In this document: piece after piece, positions 24,751-37,000 of the stretch
Layout: each line of letters opens with the position of its first letter
Numbering within the stretch: the stretch's first letter is position 1
NCBI GenBank assembly: GCA_916613615.1
Contig: OU744720.1
Span: forward strand, 74,737,338 to 74,801,337
Direction: 5' to 3'
From: Steromphala cineraria
Taxonomy: Eukaryota > Mollusca > Gastropoda > Trochida > Trochidae
DNA length: 64,000 bases
Position numbers and translations under genes: made by a program
The notes under the pieces: model-generated
What the model was told of the DNA's origin: nothing
Seen by the model: the letters and a program-made list of their open reading frames with translations, nothing else
The model's database searches: none

Positions 24751-24796
24751 TATTACACTAGTTATTTTTAAATGTTCTGTGGTTATGAGGACTTAA

Positions 24797-25139
24797 AGGG
24801 GCAGTAGCACGTTTTTCGATAATCTTATATTTTTAATTCATTCACTGATATTAATAATTGTTAAATGTATTATTTTGACAGTGTCAAAAATCTCATTACA
24901 CAAGCCAATCATCCATAGTCAGAGAACAAAGTATGAAGAGTCACATAAAATCCATTGGCGGTCATTTTGTGTCAACACCTTTATTCATTTTGTGTAAGAA
25001 AAAGGAATCGTTAAACTTTACGCTATGTAATTGAATTGTTACTGCTCCTTTCAGTTTAAATACATCGTCTTTCAGTTGGAACCATTTTCATTTTCCTGAC
25101 ATCACCTTATGTTTCCCCTAAAAACGTGCTACCGTCCCT
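24797..25139. mobile_element. TTAA-flanked MITE, copy 2 (inverted)
   Basis: 343 bp, same family as 5124-5479 in reverse. TTAA at 24793-24796 and 25140-25143; the terminal repeats are aggggcagtagcacgttttt and a slightly worn complement. Confidence 0.85.
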
Positions 25140-25485
25140 TTAAAAACAGAATTACCAGTTGACAACAATGGTGGAATAGCGAGAATTAACCTTTGTAGTG
25201 GGAGTTGTCAAGAGTTAGTGCAGGATTACATGATTACATTTAGTAGGGCTGAGTATTGAAAGAAATTTAATAATATTGCACAGCCTCAATATCTAGGCTA
25301 TTCTTGAAATCAGAGAGAACGTGTATACTTGTATTGAATATTATTAATGCATCATGATAACCACCCGCATCCGCATTTTGCTTCATGAACAAGACCCATT
25401 GCCTCCGTTTCTTAACCTTCGCTGTTCGGGAAAAGGATTTCGTTATTCCAAATTGTAAACATTATCCTCCATTTCTCGACGGAAT

Positions 25486-26055
25486 TATGTCTCCCCCCGA
25501 AGGGTCGGGAGACATATTGGTTTTAGCTGAGTTCCCGTCGGCGTTGGCGTTGGCGTCGGCGTTCCCGGAGCATATCTCTAAAACTATGTGACCGATTATC
25601 ACCAAACTTGGTATACTGTCTCTCCATATCATGTAGATGTGCCTTTTGGAGGTAATAGATTTTTGAAAAAAATTTTTTTTTTAAATTTCCATGGCAACAA
25701 TTTGGACTTACTCTTGTTAAAGGGTAGTGTTCGTTTCCGGAGCATATCTCTAAAACTTTGTGACCGATCATCACCAAACTTGGTATACTGTCTCTCCATA
25801 TCATGTAGATGTGCCTTTTGGAGGTTATAGATTTTTGAATTTTTTATTGTTTTTATTTCCATGGCAACAATTTGGACTTACTCTTTTTCAAGGGTTTCAG
25901 CATCAAATCATTTAGACTTTTGAATATTTTGTTTGCTACAAATGTGGAGTTGTTAGGTTATTTATTCTAGTTGAATTATACAGAGACCATTAATGGTGCT
26001 TTATGATAGTATTGTTTAGAGGTTTGGAGCATTTGAGGAAGGGGGAGACATCTGT
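25486..26055. mobile_element. Element with atgtctccccc ends and two ~170-bp units
   Basis: It opens atgtctccccccgaaggg and closes gaagggggagacat, an inverted repeat. Inside are two tandem units (starts 25568 and 25739) with ggagcatatctctaaaact and caaacttggtatactgtctc. Overlapping short open frames on both strands here are by-products of the repeat. Confidence 0.75.
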
Positions 26056-26059
26056 TTTT

Positions 26060-28960
26060 ACGGATAAAAACACTTTCTAGTTACATATTGCGAAGGTAAC
26101 ATAAGCAATGGGCAACATGGCATGTAAGACATGAAAAGTGTTTTAGAGATATGTCAAACTAGACTAAAAAAGAACCCGTTGCATTCTGTAAACCAGGCGA
26201 CTTTATCGCTCGCTTCACATTGCAAAAGGAAATATCAAAGTCAAGTTAGAGAAATAAAGTCCCCTGGCTTATAGAAAGAGCTCGACGTGAATCATTCAGC
26301 CAACAGTTTGTGTTAAAAAAGGCGTTCTACGATAAACACGAACATGGAAAATGTCATCAAAATACATGAAATTTGTCCAGCCAACAATCTGTTGATCCAC
26401 GCAGATCAGAGCTGATTGTAAGGGCCTTTAGATATGGTGCTGTGAAGTACCAATTTTGGATGGTGGAACTACATTCCCGCTGCCAAGTGATATTACAGAT
26501 GTTGAGCCTCTCAATAAACCGACATTCACAAGAACAACACTCTCAACAATGTTCCATAGAGACCTCTGATGTCTTATGCGATAGAGTCGTGTATCTATAA
26601 AGGAACACCAATAACACGCTTTGATAGATATACTTGGCTCCTATCGCTAAGGTTCCATGTTCCCAAATCGTCTAAACCCTCACGCAGTATCATTAATGAC
26701 ACTACCTTTGCGGCCATGTGGGCCTCGGAGGCCCAGGCACATGCACATGCACATGCAACTCAGGAACGCTGCTAGGGCAAAGGGGTCGGTATTGTGTTTG
26801 ATGTTATGTATAATATGCCACCTATGTGTTCCAAACCTCACAAACTGATCGGTGATATGTTTATTTGAGACTCATTTGCAGGCTTTTTTTGGAAAACATT
26901 TGGAAAGAGTAAACGCTAGATCATGTGGTACCTTTGACCAACCGAAGGCAATCATAGTTTCAAATTTTGTTATTCAATTCTACATGGAACAAAGGTTACA
27001 GTTATGCATCGACAGAGTGTCAGGAATTAAAACGCTGTCGAAAGTGAAATTGAAACCGAACTTTCATGATTCACAGTAGTCTGGCATTATAATATTCACT
27101 TTCGCTATTTTGCGCATTATTGGTTCGTTCCTACAAGCCAATTCTGGCCAAAAGAGCTTAAGACGATGTGCATGTGCATTGATGAGTTGCAACCAAAACC
27201 CAAAATCTCTACATCCGGGTTACAATTTTTCTTCATTCTCTTGCAACAGGGATACAGATTATTCACATCACTGATTTGGGTTAAAAAGTCCACAAAATTT
27301 GAACTTTACGAAAGCGTGAATGGGGTATTTGACCATGAAGGCCAGTTATTGCCCCTGTTTTTGGTGGCTTTCAAGAACTCAATCATATGAGCTGGCGTTT
27401 TACGATCATGATCTTGAACCTTAAAACTTCAGGAGAGTTTTGTTTACAAAAACTCACAAATTCGTCAATAACAATAACAAAAATAACGTTACTTTTGATA
27501 GTTTTCAGTTGGATAAAGGAAAATGTTGCCCATAGTTTGTAAACGCTTCAAGTCACCAGATTCGGTTGAGACAGTGTGATTGGGTTGGATACAATATTTA
27601 GCACACAAAGATTGGGTTAATTGATGGTTTTGAAGAAGTTCAGAGGCAAATCACAATTTTGATAACGTCCATGAACGTCACTTGCATCAGATTATTGACT
27701 GACTGACAAAGGTAGTGCTTCTATCGATAGAACTTGAATTTACTTGCAGAACGTCAGATGGCTCATTACACTGCCTTTTTAAGTAAAGAAGTTGTTAATG
27801 CCTTCTCAAATACTAGATTCAAAGCCAAATAAAACGGTATGAATCAAATAAACGTGTACGTCAACGTCACAATACGCCCGAGACACACCAACAACTGGTC
27901 ATTACATTGCAGAAAGAGTGGGGTAGAATTGCATAATGGGGACTCCATTAATTTGTTCATTAATTTCCAAAGGGAGGTCAAGCAAGAATTTGTGCAAATG
28001 CCATGAATTCATATATATAAGACTGAATTATCGCTTTGATATCATTGAAATTATGCAACTTTTTGGGGTTTTTTTAAGGCGAAGAAATAGATTCTCTGAA
28101 AAATTACGTATTCGTTTCAGTTTTGGGAGAGTATATTATTTTTGCTATGTAACTTTTTTCGGATTTTGGTTTATCTACGTAACATCAGGGAGTTATCTCA
28201 AGGGGTATTATTTATTTATTATTTTATTGCGTATTCTGTATATTTTGTACTGAAACAAGGGTTTAACCCTGGGCCTTTGAGGCCCGAGCTTACAGAAAAC
28301 GTATATATTTTCTTAAAATTTCAATTTAAAAAGCAATATCTTGTCTAGAGTTATGACGTCATGCGTAGCCTTAGAAAACATAATAGTGGAGGAATACATG
28401 AAGTTAGAAGTCGCTTATTTCAAATGTGTTGATTCTGGGTAATGTCAAACATCTAACCGGGCCTCAAAGGCCCCACGATACTACGTGAGGGTTAAGCAAA
28501 GCTCTTTCTCAGCCTCATCAGTTACGTTCTCTATTCTGATGTCCTTCACCCGATACATACGCTGTCACTGCAAAATAGCAATGGGTTACCCACACTGTCA
28601 ACGCTACCAATACACTGATAGCATATAACACATATACAGGTTTCCTTCTTAACAAAATCAGCAGAGACAATGTTCTTGTCCATAAGGACATAAGGACAGA
28701 TGAAGTTGGTCGGATTTGTTTGCAGATCCTTAAAGCAGTGTTCAGTGTACAGTGTCCCAACTTCGACCTGCAATACACGAGAGCAAAACTGGGCTGCTTC
28801 ACATAAATCGAGTCTCATCTCGTCACCAAAGGTTCTGTCATGGAGAGGCTGATGACAGAATCCAGGGCGCTGGATCTGTACGAAGTGGTGTAAAGATCTA
28901 TCAGGATCTGCCCTCACAGACAGACCTTATGTTGAGGAGGTTCTCATCGTGGTTCTAATT
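26060..28960. other. Intergenic, no supportable gene
   Basis: Mixed sequence with several short open frames on both strands, none over 123 codons and none recognised. It includes an inverted repeat GGGCCTTTGAGGCCCG (28274-28289) with its exact complement about 180 bases later, and a (acatgc)n patch near 26738-26756. The stretches 26373-26775 and 28917-28546 (minus) look mildly coding-like but broken; no family could be named. Confidence 0.4.
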
Positions 28961-28969
28961 ATCACTGTA

Positions 28970-29555
28970 AAAATAGAGCCATTAGGCACTGTAATTCATC
29001 AAGGTTCATATCAATTTTGGTTAGGTGTGGCAAATGTTGTTCCCCGCTTTGTGGGGGCTACAGGGTCACCAAATGTACAATTTAGAATCCCCCTTTTCTA
29101 AACTAGGAGTCTGCACACAAAGTTTCAGCTTTCTTGGCCTGATGCTTCTTGGGAAAAAGATGAAAATAGGTTTTAAGGGTGTCGCTCCATAGGCCCTTAT
29201 CAGGGACCACAGGGCCACAAAGCTACACTTTAATCTCCTCACTAGTCAAGGAGTCTGTTCACAAGGTTGCAGCTTTCTAGGGCTCTAGCTTCTGGAGAAG
29301 AAGATGAAAAAGGGTTTTTAGGGCGTGGCCTCTGTGTTCCTTATTAGGGGCCACAGGGTCACCAAAGTTACAATTTAAAATCCTCACTGGTCAAGGAGTC
29401 TATACACAAGATTTCACCTTTCTAAGCCTTTTGGTTCTCGGGAATAAGTAAATAGGTTTTTAGGGCGTGATTCCTGTGGCTCTTATTAGGGATCACAGGG
29501 TCACCAAGATTTCAGCTTTCCACACCTTTTAATTCTAGAGAAGTAGTCGAAAAAG
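28970..29555 (-). mobile_element. Tandem-core repeat element, copy 3 (inverted, truncated)
   Basis: Reverse copy opening with the closing motif (aaaaatagagccatt) and holding about three worn units with ggagtct and cagctttct. The gctcatc head is missing. Confidence 0.7.
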
Positions 29556-29559
29556 CAAA

Positions 29560-32500
29560 AATGCACAAATTTTATGAGCGCACAGGATTTCACGATATAA
29601 GAGAAGCACTTTTACTGTATGAAACTGTATGTTTAATATTAACGGCTATTGTAAAGATCATATGGCTTGTCATCGATCAAGGACACATAGTCTATCAATG
29701 ACTATTCTTGAGTCAAACCAGTCTCTCCATTTTAAAAACAGGTTTCAATTTAGGTTTATCAGAAATACTGAAAGTTATATGATGACATTGCAAAATTCTT
29801 GTTGTTTCACTTTTAGAGCATTTTCAGTCTCATTTTCAATTATTTACAACATTAATCATTTGAGAGTGTAAATAGTATCAAAACAAGTGTCTGTCATTTT
29901 TGTTTTTGACCCCTACTCGCTTTGAATGTCTGAATCACAATATTGATTATCATGTCAAATGTCATGAATTCAAGATCACCATGATCAAATAGAGTCTGCG
30001 TCACGATGATGAGACAACATCTGTGTATTTCTTTCAAAACAGTAAATATAACCACAAACAGAAATGAGTATTTTCTTTCTTTTCAAAATGAAATAAGAAT
30101 CCGCTTGTATGTTCAGAGATTTATTTCTGCTGAATCATTGTTTGGACATTGAGATGACAGGAAAAACATCTGATTGTTCCATAAGAAAGAAAAGTGCAAC
30201 GCAACAAGTGTGAGCTGCTCAGTTGTTTATTTCCGATGAGTCTGGGGCAGCTGTACAGAGCTGAACGATTCCTGGATCTACAATGTAGTCAGCACAAACA
30301 AGTTGGTCAATCTGTACATGCATCATGTTAAACATAGAAAATAATCATCTTGCCCAGGTCATAATGTTATAAGTAAATAATACCACATGGCGCTTGCTTG
30401 CTCTCGCTCCCTTCACACCAGATAATCTTATCATCAATGCATTTTATACAGGCAGCTGGTGGTGCTTGTGTTACATGCAACCAGGGTAGCAGAGGCTTGC
30501 TTGCTTGCTTACTGTGATAACGCAACATTGACGATAGGACAACTTGCACAACTGTCTTGATCTGCATGAAAAATATACACACCCTGCAGGCATCATATCA
30601 TACACATCTACTCTCCACTCATACACTTTAAAATGTTTTTCTTTGAATATTTTTCTCTTTAATAATGTACACAAGACGACTAAAACATTACAATTCTTAA
30701 AGACTTGTACCAATAAATCAAAGTGGTACCAGTCGTTACCTCAATACACTTGCATCAAAATATTGCAAAGCAATTTCTGAATATATTAGTTATCAAATTT
30801 AAAAAGATTGTTTTAACCATGATGGTGAAAAGACAAGAGACATATGGACCTTAACTTTGGCAATGTTTGTAAGTAAGTTCACAGTAAGTCGACAGCAGAG
30901 AAATGGGGTGAGGTGCAGAAGCATGGACAAGCTCCTGATTTCATTACTGTGAGAAATTAAAATGCTAGCAGTTCAACTAAACATTAATTTTATCAAAAGG
31001 TATGAATGCAAACAACTTGGAAACTTGATAGAAATTGTGAAGGGTTTAACCATTTGAAGATATACATGCTTTGCAACTATCTATGAAGTGCAAACGAGGA
31101 AAGTACCGTGTAACATATGAACAGCAATATGTATCACATTAAAAACAGCTTACATTGTTGTCAGTTACATTATGTACATGATTTCTAGGTTAAAAAAATT
31201 GTATTCCCCCAAACCAGGGCTTGAGAAATGATACATACCGGTACATGTTAAAACTGAAGATAATGAGGCAAGATGGCGGGCAGCCACCAAGTGAAATACT
31301 TGAAACAAAGACGATTTGCTGAACCAGTGAAAGAGGCAATGATAAAACTGTACACATAATGAAGCTGATGCAGAAGCACCAAGCTACAAGGAAAGACATT
31401 AAGACCATTCTAGTGGCCAATGTTGTATACAACTCAATGAGAGAGACAACATCTAGCAACAAACAAAAGACAGGAGATAAAATGGCTATCAAAGCACTGA
31501 AATGAAAACACATAAACAGCTATTCCTATGGCTGGCTCCAAGTAGGCTAGTCCTGGAACCAGCACTGGACTTGAACTGTAAGATGGCAGCTTACTGTAAC
31601 ATGCACAAGAGTATTGTTTCCTCACCGTGTTGTTACAGTACTTTGATATGTCAAACAAAGTTGATTGAGGATATTAAAAGATAAAATAAATAAACAAGGG
31701 TTTCAGATTACGACAACACAGGTATCATCCCACTGATGTCCACCAACCCAACTAACCAATTCTTTTTCTATGGCAAATCGAAATGAAATATGGAATAGGA
31801 AAACAATGATAGATTAGGAAACTTGTGGAAAAAAATAAAATGATTTTCACCCTTCAAATAACTGATTTGATTGTTTTGTTATTGATCACTGAAACACTAC
31901 AGATAACCCTCTTGTACTTACTAGCATTGTTATATAGATAAAAGGATTCAATGTCCGTTCCATACAAGCTTACATTGTACTTACTTTAACACAAACCTGA
32001 TGCAATACTTATTTACAAATGGGAACCATGGCACTTGTACTCAAACGAGTTCTAATGGAAGTTGAGAGAGCAATCTATCACACCGAGCTATCTGTGCAGA
32101 ATATAAGCTGTAGTGCCACAACCATCTACGCAAGTGCTGTCTCATCAGTGTCACCGACTGCAGAGTGGCCAAGTCACATAAAGCTGTCCCAGACTGGACT
32201 AAACAAATTAATGCGATGACTGATACTGTCATGTGTTGTGTGTAGTATATACAAGCATTACATGAACTATGTACACACATGCCCTCCATGCAAGATAAAT
32301 GTTAAGCAGGAACATCCATCAACTGTTAGATCTATCTTACTATCTATCTATCTATAATCTGCCTTTGGCCAAACCAGGGTTAGGTAACATGTAGCAGGTT
32401 GATCGTCCACAAACTCAACCATGCGCTTACTCTCACATGGAGAAGGGAGGGAGGGAGGGAGGGGGAGGAGGCATATAGTCATCCACAACCACCCTCACTC

Positions 32501-33979
32501 ATTCATTCACTCATCATTCATTCACTCACTCAGATCTTGTGGACCTATAATCATAAACCGATTAACCAGCAGCTCATGGTGCTGGCCTTATCTTCTCTTT
32601 CCCTTCTTCTTTTCATCCTGGTAACTTATTCTTTCATTGCATTTCTGTTTTCCTTTCTCTTTATATTAGGGGGATTTTTCATAAGAATGTAGTGTTTTGA
32701 ATTGTCTGACAAATCTTTTTTACAACTATTAAAACAATAAATCTATGGGACATACATAAATGAGAAAATATTTTTCAGATAAATGCCTTCCTTTACTTAC
32801 CATTTTTCATAAACAATATTAAAAACTATTAGAACCACGTTCCAAGTTGAAAAATATTTCTAGAAACAAAGCAACAATGTTTTTCATGAACAATCTTGCT
32901 ATTTCAATGTCTAGATCTCTATTAATCAATATGCTGATTTAAGTTATTAAAGACATAAATGTATCTTCAAACTCATATTTATGTATCAAATACAATGTTG
33001 TGGCAAAAAGGAACACAATTTGAAATATACAAATATCACTTTTTCAGTATCACAAAACAAAATCGGTCACAAACTCTAAAATGAAAATATATCTGATGTT
33101 TACTAATAAGAATAGTTAAATAAAACTCAAATGTTTTATGTATGAAATGTATTCAGTCTTTTTTTTCAGAATTGAAAACATGAACAACAGCGGAACTAGA
33201 TCCTGAAAATATTAAAACAAAACAAAACTAAATGTGCAACTGCTATTAGCAATGAATGTTGTCACCATTTAACAGTGAGATGCAATATCAACCACCAAGG
33301 CATAAACACAAGCTTCCCTAGCAGGCAATTATTAGCAAGCAATTAACCAGAAAACAGTCCCTCAAAACTACAATAGCTTAAATTCACTTCACAGTTTTTG
33401 GTGATCATCTCTAATGAGAATTTAACAAAAATAATTAATTCACAGGTTTTCATCATTCAATATGCATCCTTGCAAAAGTCGAAAGTTCAGATCACACGTT
33501 ATTTTCTGAATGTGGCAAATAGATATTAATAACTAAATGAACAACTTTTAAACAATTCAAATAAACATCAAAACTGTCCTGAAAATATCAAAAATTTCTC
33601 AAATTAAATTTTTACAAAGAAATAATGAATACATGCTAATGTCATCTTTCTGAGCGTAAGCCACAATTACAGATTCAAATGTGTTTCTGATCGAAAACGA
33701 TACATACTCTGTCCAAAGCACTTGTTCACTTGCTACCAATACACTGTTACACATATATACCAGATTGTCTGTCTGTCTGTATCACTCACTTAAATCAGAT
33801 AAATTCTTCACAAACACGAGATGCTACAAAAACGTTTGGTTGACGTAACCATGTCCCATAGCCGTGTGGTAGATGGGTTGCTTCTGTTGATCAGCCATGC
33901 TGGCATCTCGAGACTCACTATTAGAATCTTCTCGTGACTTGAGTGGTACAGTGTCCCTGGTGTGGCCAAAGGCAAGCAG
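29560..33979 (-). other. Probable long CSNK1G 3' UTR and downstream sequence
   Basis: AT-rich, mostly repeat-free sequence after the CSNK1G stops, with no convincing coding signal. Minus-strand AATAAA hexamers are at 30231-30226 and 30125-30120. Short microsatellites are present: (ctat)n near 32339-32357, (ggga)n near 32443-32466. A 3' UTR of up to about 3.8 kb is possible but unproven. Confidence 0.35.
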
Positions 33980-34037
33980 TCATTTCTGACGTTTTGCCTT
34001 CCCACGTTTCCGTCTGCGATGGAAACAGCTACAGCAC
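33980..34037 (-). CDS. CSNK1G: CSNK1G alternative last exon 11b (CCSCF tail)
   Basis: It lies 368 nt downstream of exon 11a in transcript direction. Acceptor gatatcacag, then G completing Lys, then [18 protein letters not shown] and TGA. It starts with the same bases (gtgctgt) and phase as 11a and keeps a Cys cluster, an aromatic and a basic run. It looks like a duplicated and diverged anchor exon. Confidence 0.85.
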
Positions 34038-37000
34038 CTGTGATATCAGAAAGTTCACATGACATGTGCAGCAAACCTCCCGTTATATTCACTTGCCAGA
34101 TGTTGTACTCAGCCTTTACACATTGATTAATGGGAATAGCACAAGCCAGATATATTTCTATATATGTATATAACAATATAACAATAGAGAAACTGCAGTG
34201 AGACAGGACTAGCTAGAATCTTAATTAGGAGAAAAGAAGGGTGGGCGAGCTGGTGGACAAACAAATGGACATTTCACAGGTTGGACAGACGGACAGACAG
34301 ACAGACAGGCGGGCGGGCTCAATGTGGCTATGGCTATAGTTCCAAACTGTCTAGATTCAGTAATGAAGATAAGGACATAGCATAGTTTCCCCCCGAGATC
34401 CTGGGTTACGACTGGCGGCCTTTCTTTTTCTTGCGTCGTCTGAAGAAACAGCACCTGCAAGCAGAGAACACCAGAGTCCAAGCCAATTGTGCATGAAGAG
34501 GTCAGCTGGCTGCAGTGGCCACTGCATGCACGTTAGTTACTCATGTCATTTTCTTAACACTTGCATTTGCAAAATACTTCTCAATCATCAATTAAAATGT
34601 TTTTGAAAATTAACTATTAAATATTTTTGAAGATGTGATCTACTCAAAAGGGACCATTGACATGTATTGGTACTACAAATTTGAAAAATTTGCAGGAAAT
34701 AATCACGATGTGATCTACTCTAAAAGGATCTATTAAGTCAATCAATGCATTAAAGGGAATGGTTTAGGTTAGAAAGGAGGCACTGGGCTGGTGAAGGCTG
34801 TGCAAAATTTCGTAACTTGTTAGTGACATAAAAAGGAAGATGCCTTTCAAAAGTCTCCTCAATATTCCACTAAAACACCTTTGAAAATGTGGAGGTAACA
34901 GGTTTCCTTGTGACCTGAACATGCCATTGGCTTGGCTTGGTGTTCTAGTCTTGCATGGAACTGCCTACTTAAATCCAAGTAATAACTTGATATGGAATGT
35001 AGAGTATATAAAAAGCAAATTGTTTTAGCAGGCATAGAAAATTACAAAAGTCGATGGCTAATTTATAAATGGGGATGTTAATGAGTGTCAATCACTGCTG
35101 TGGTTAGATGACACATGACCATGTTAGATTCCTAGTTTGCCACTGAAAACATCTATACGACAAATTTCATCCAGTGGAATAGAAAGATTGTATAATTTGA
35201 AAAGTCAAGCCATAGTGGCAAAAGGATACAGAGTTTGAGTATTAAGTGCTGGGGCTAGGTGCTGAGGAATAGGTGTTCTGATACTAAATCACTTAACATT
35301 ATATCAGCTTTTTTCTCCTCAAATGTCATGGAAACAATAGAAATGGCCTAACTACCAGTAACTTTAAGAGGACATTTGTCTCATTACCATAAATTTCTTA
35401 TGGTTTATTATACATATTCTCAACATAGATAATTCAAAATGCAGTTTAGATCTAGCAAGGTGCTCCACTTCTTAGAAATGGCCAATATGAAAACGTGAGT
35501 ATATTCGTAAAAATATGTCAGTGTAAATTCTGAACTGAAATGGGACTGCTTTGTCAAAATGTTCATTAAAGAGGTCACTGATAGTTTAAAACCCAATGAT
35601 GGGCCAATGTAAGAAATGATGCAGAGCAGCAGGAGACTTTTAACAGGACTTTGTCTTGGTTGTCAAGGCAGGGTTTAATTTTGAATCAATTAAATAGCCT
35701 AGGGTATTATCAATGACTGGGTAACTAGAGTGAAGGAAAAACCTCTGCAAAGTGGAGAGTGAAGTGCATGTAAAGGGTGACATACTTTGTTTCATCCACA
35801 ACTTCCACTTCGGGCTGGGCTGTGATCGGAGTGTTGGAGGCTGCGTTCGGATCGTCAGGTCCCAGGTCACCGTTAGTGGAACTAACAACCTGAAAATATA
35901 CCAACTCTCATTAGCCTTCTTGTAAAATTTAGTTATGTTGAGCCATGATTGAGATGGAAATTAATGCAAAGATAACAGATTCTATTAAAAAGAAATATTG
36001 GAATAAAACAACAAGATTAATACAGTGGAAAATAGTTTTGAAAAGTAAGAGAAAAACAGGAACATGAAAATGTTGAACAAGAGCTAAGTTTAAAGAATCA
36101 TGCATGACCATTGCACCCTTATCTCTTACAGAACAGAAAGTTTGATAATTTCTTCGATCTTGTTCTACTCTGTAAGATGCAAAGTATTACTTTCTTTCCT
36201 TTAGCCAATTTTATCACTTCTTGAAAATCTTTATTTAAACAGACTCAAACTGAAAATTAATGGAAAATGTTCTAAAACACTAACTCTACAAAAATCTTTA
36301 AATTGTAAGCAAATCAAAGCTTTCATTGCGAATTGCAGTTGTGTGTTTGAAAACTAAATCTAACACAAAACAAAGACAACAGCAACCACAGCAAAATTTA
36401 TTCCTTGCAATCTATCAGCATCACATGATGTGAACATGCTCTAAAATAAACTTATTAGTTCACTAAGCACACATGACAAACTTTTTATACATATGTTTTT
36501 CGTGTCCATCCATTCAGACCTCCTTAAAATCCTTTTTCAATGTAACAATGCTGATCATCATATCACCTGACACAGATAATTTTTGTATAAACTAGGATTT
36601 GTAGTAAATATAATGTAGTTAGTACCAACTCAAAAGAATTCACCTAGCCATTGGCAGGTATGTATAACAATTGTTGAACATGACACCATCCATTAACCCA
36701 TAATATTCGTGGACCTATTGAATCATATTGTGGTGAGATGAAATGTTACTTGTTCACAAACCAATCATAGTTACAAAGATAGCTTTGGTGAAACTGAATA
36801 TTTGGAATGGTAAAGATTTTAGTGCCAAGCTTGCAAGTGAAACCAACCCAAGAATTGCTAATGAAACCAACCCAAGAATATATCAGTGATATAAGACATA
36901 AACTCAACCTCACTCATTAGAATGATTGTTTAAATTACAATTTCTCCATTCAACAACAAGCAGTACCTTTATACCCAACTAAACAGAATGTATATAACAT

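Noticed and set aside
25523..25862. Several overlapping frames on both strands
   Set aside because: They are products of the two tandem units of the atgtctccccc element.
26373..26775. Coding-like pieces in shifting frames (for example PILDGGTTFPLPSDITDVEP near 26450)
   Set aside because: Stops interrupt every frame within about 40 codons and no family was recognised; too weak to call a pseudogene.
27390..27412. Minus-strand fragment with FLKATKNRGNNWPSW that looked transposase-like
   Set aside because: Only about 38 codons between stops and no catalytic motif.
33808..34176. 122-codon minus-strand open frame
   Set aside because: It is a different frame over CSNK1G exon 11b; the supported reading is [18 protein letters not shown] with its acceptor.
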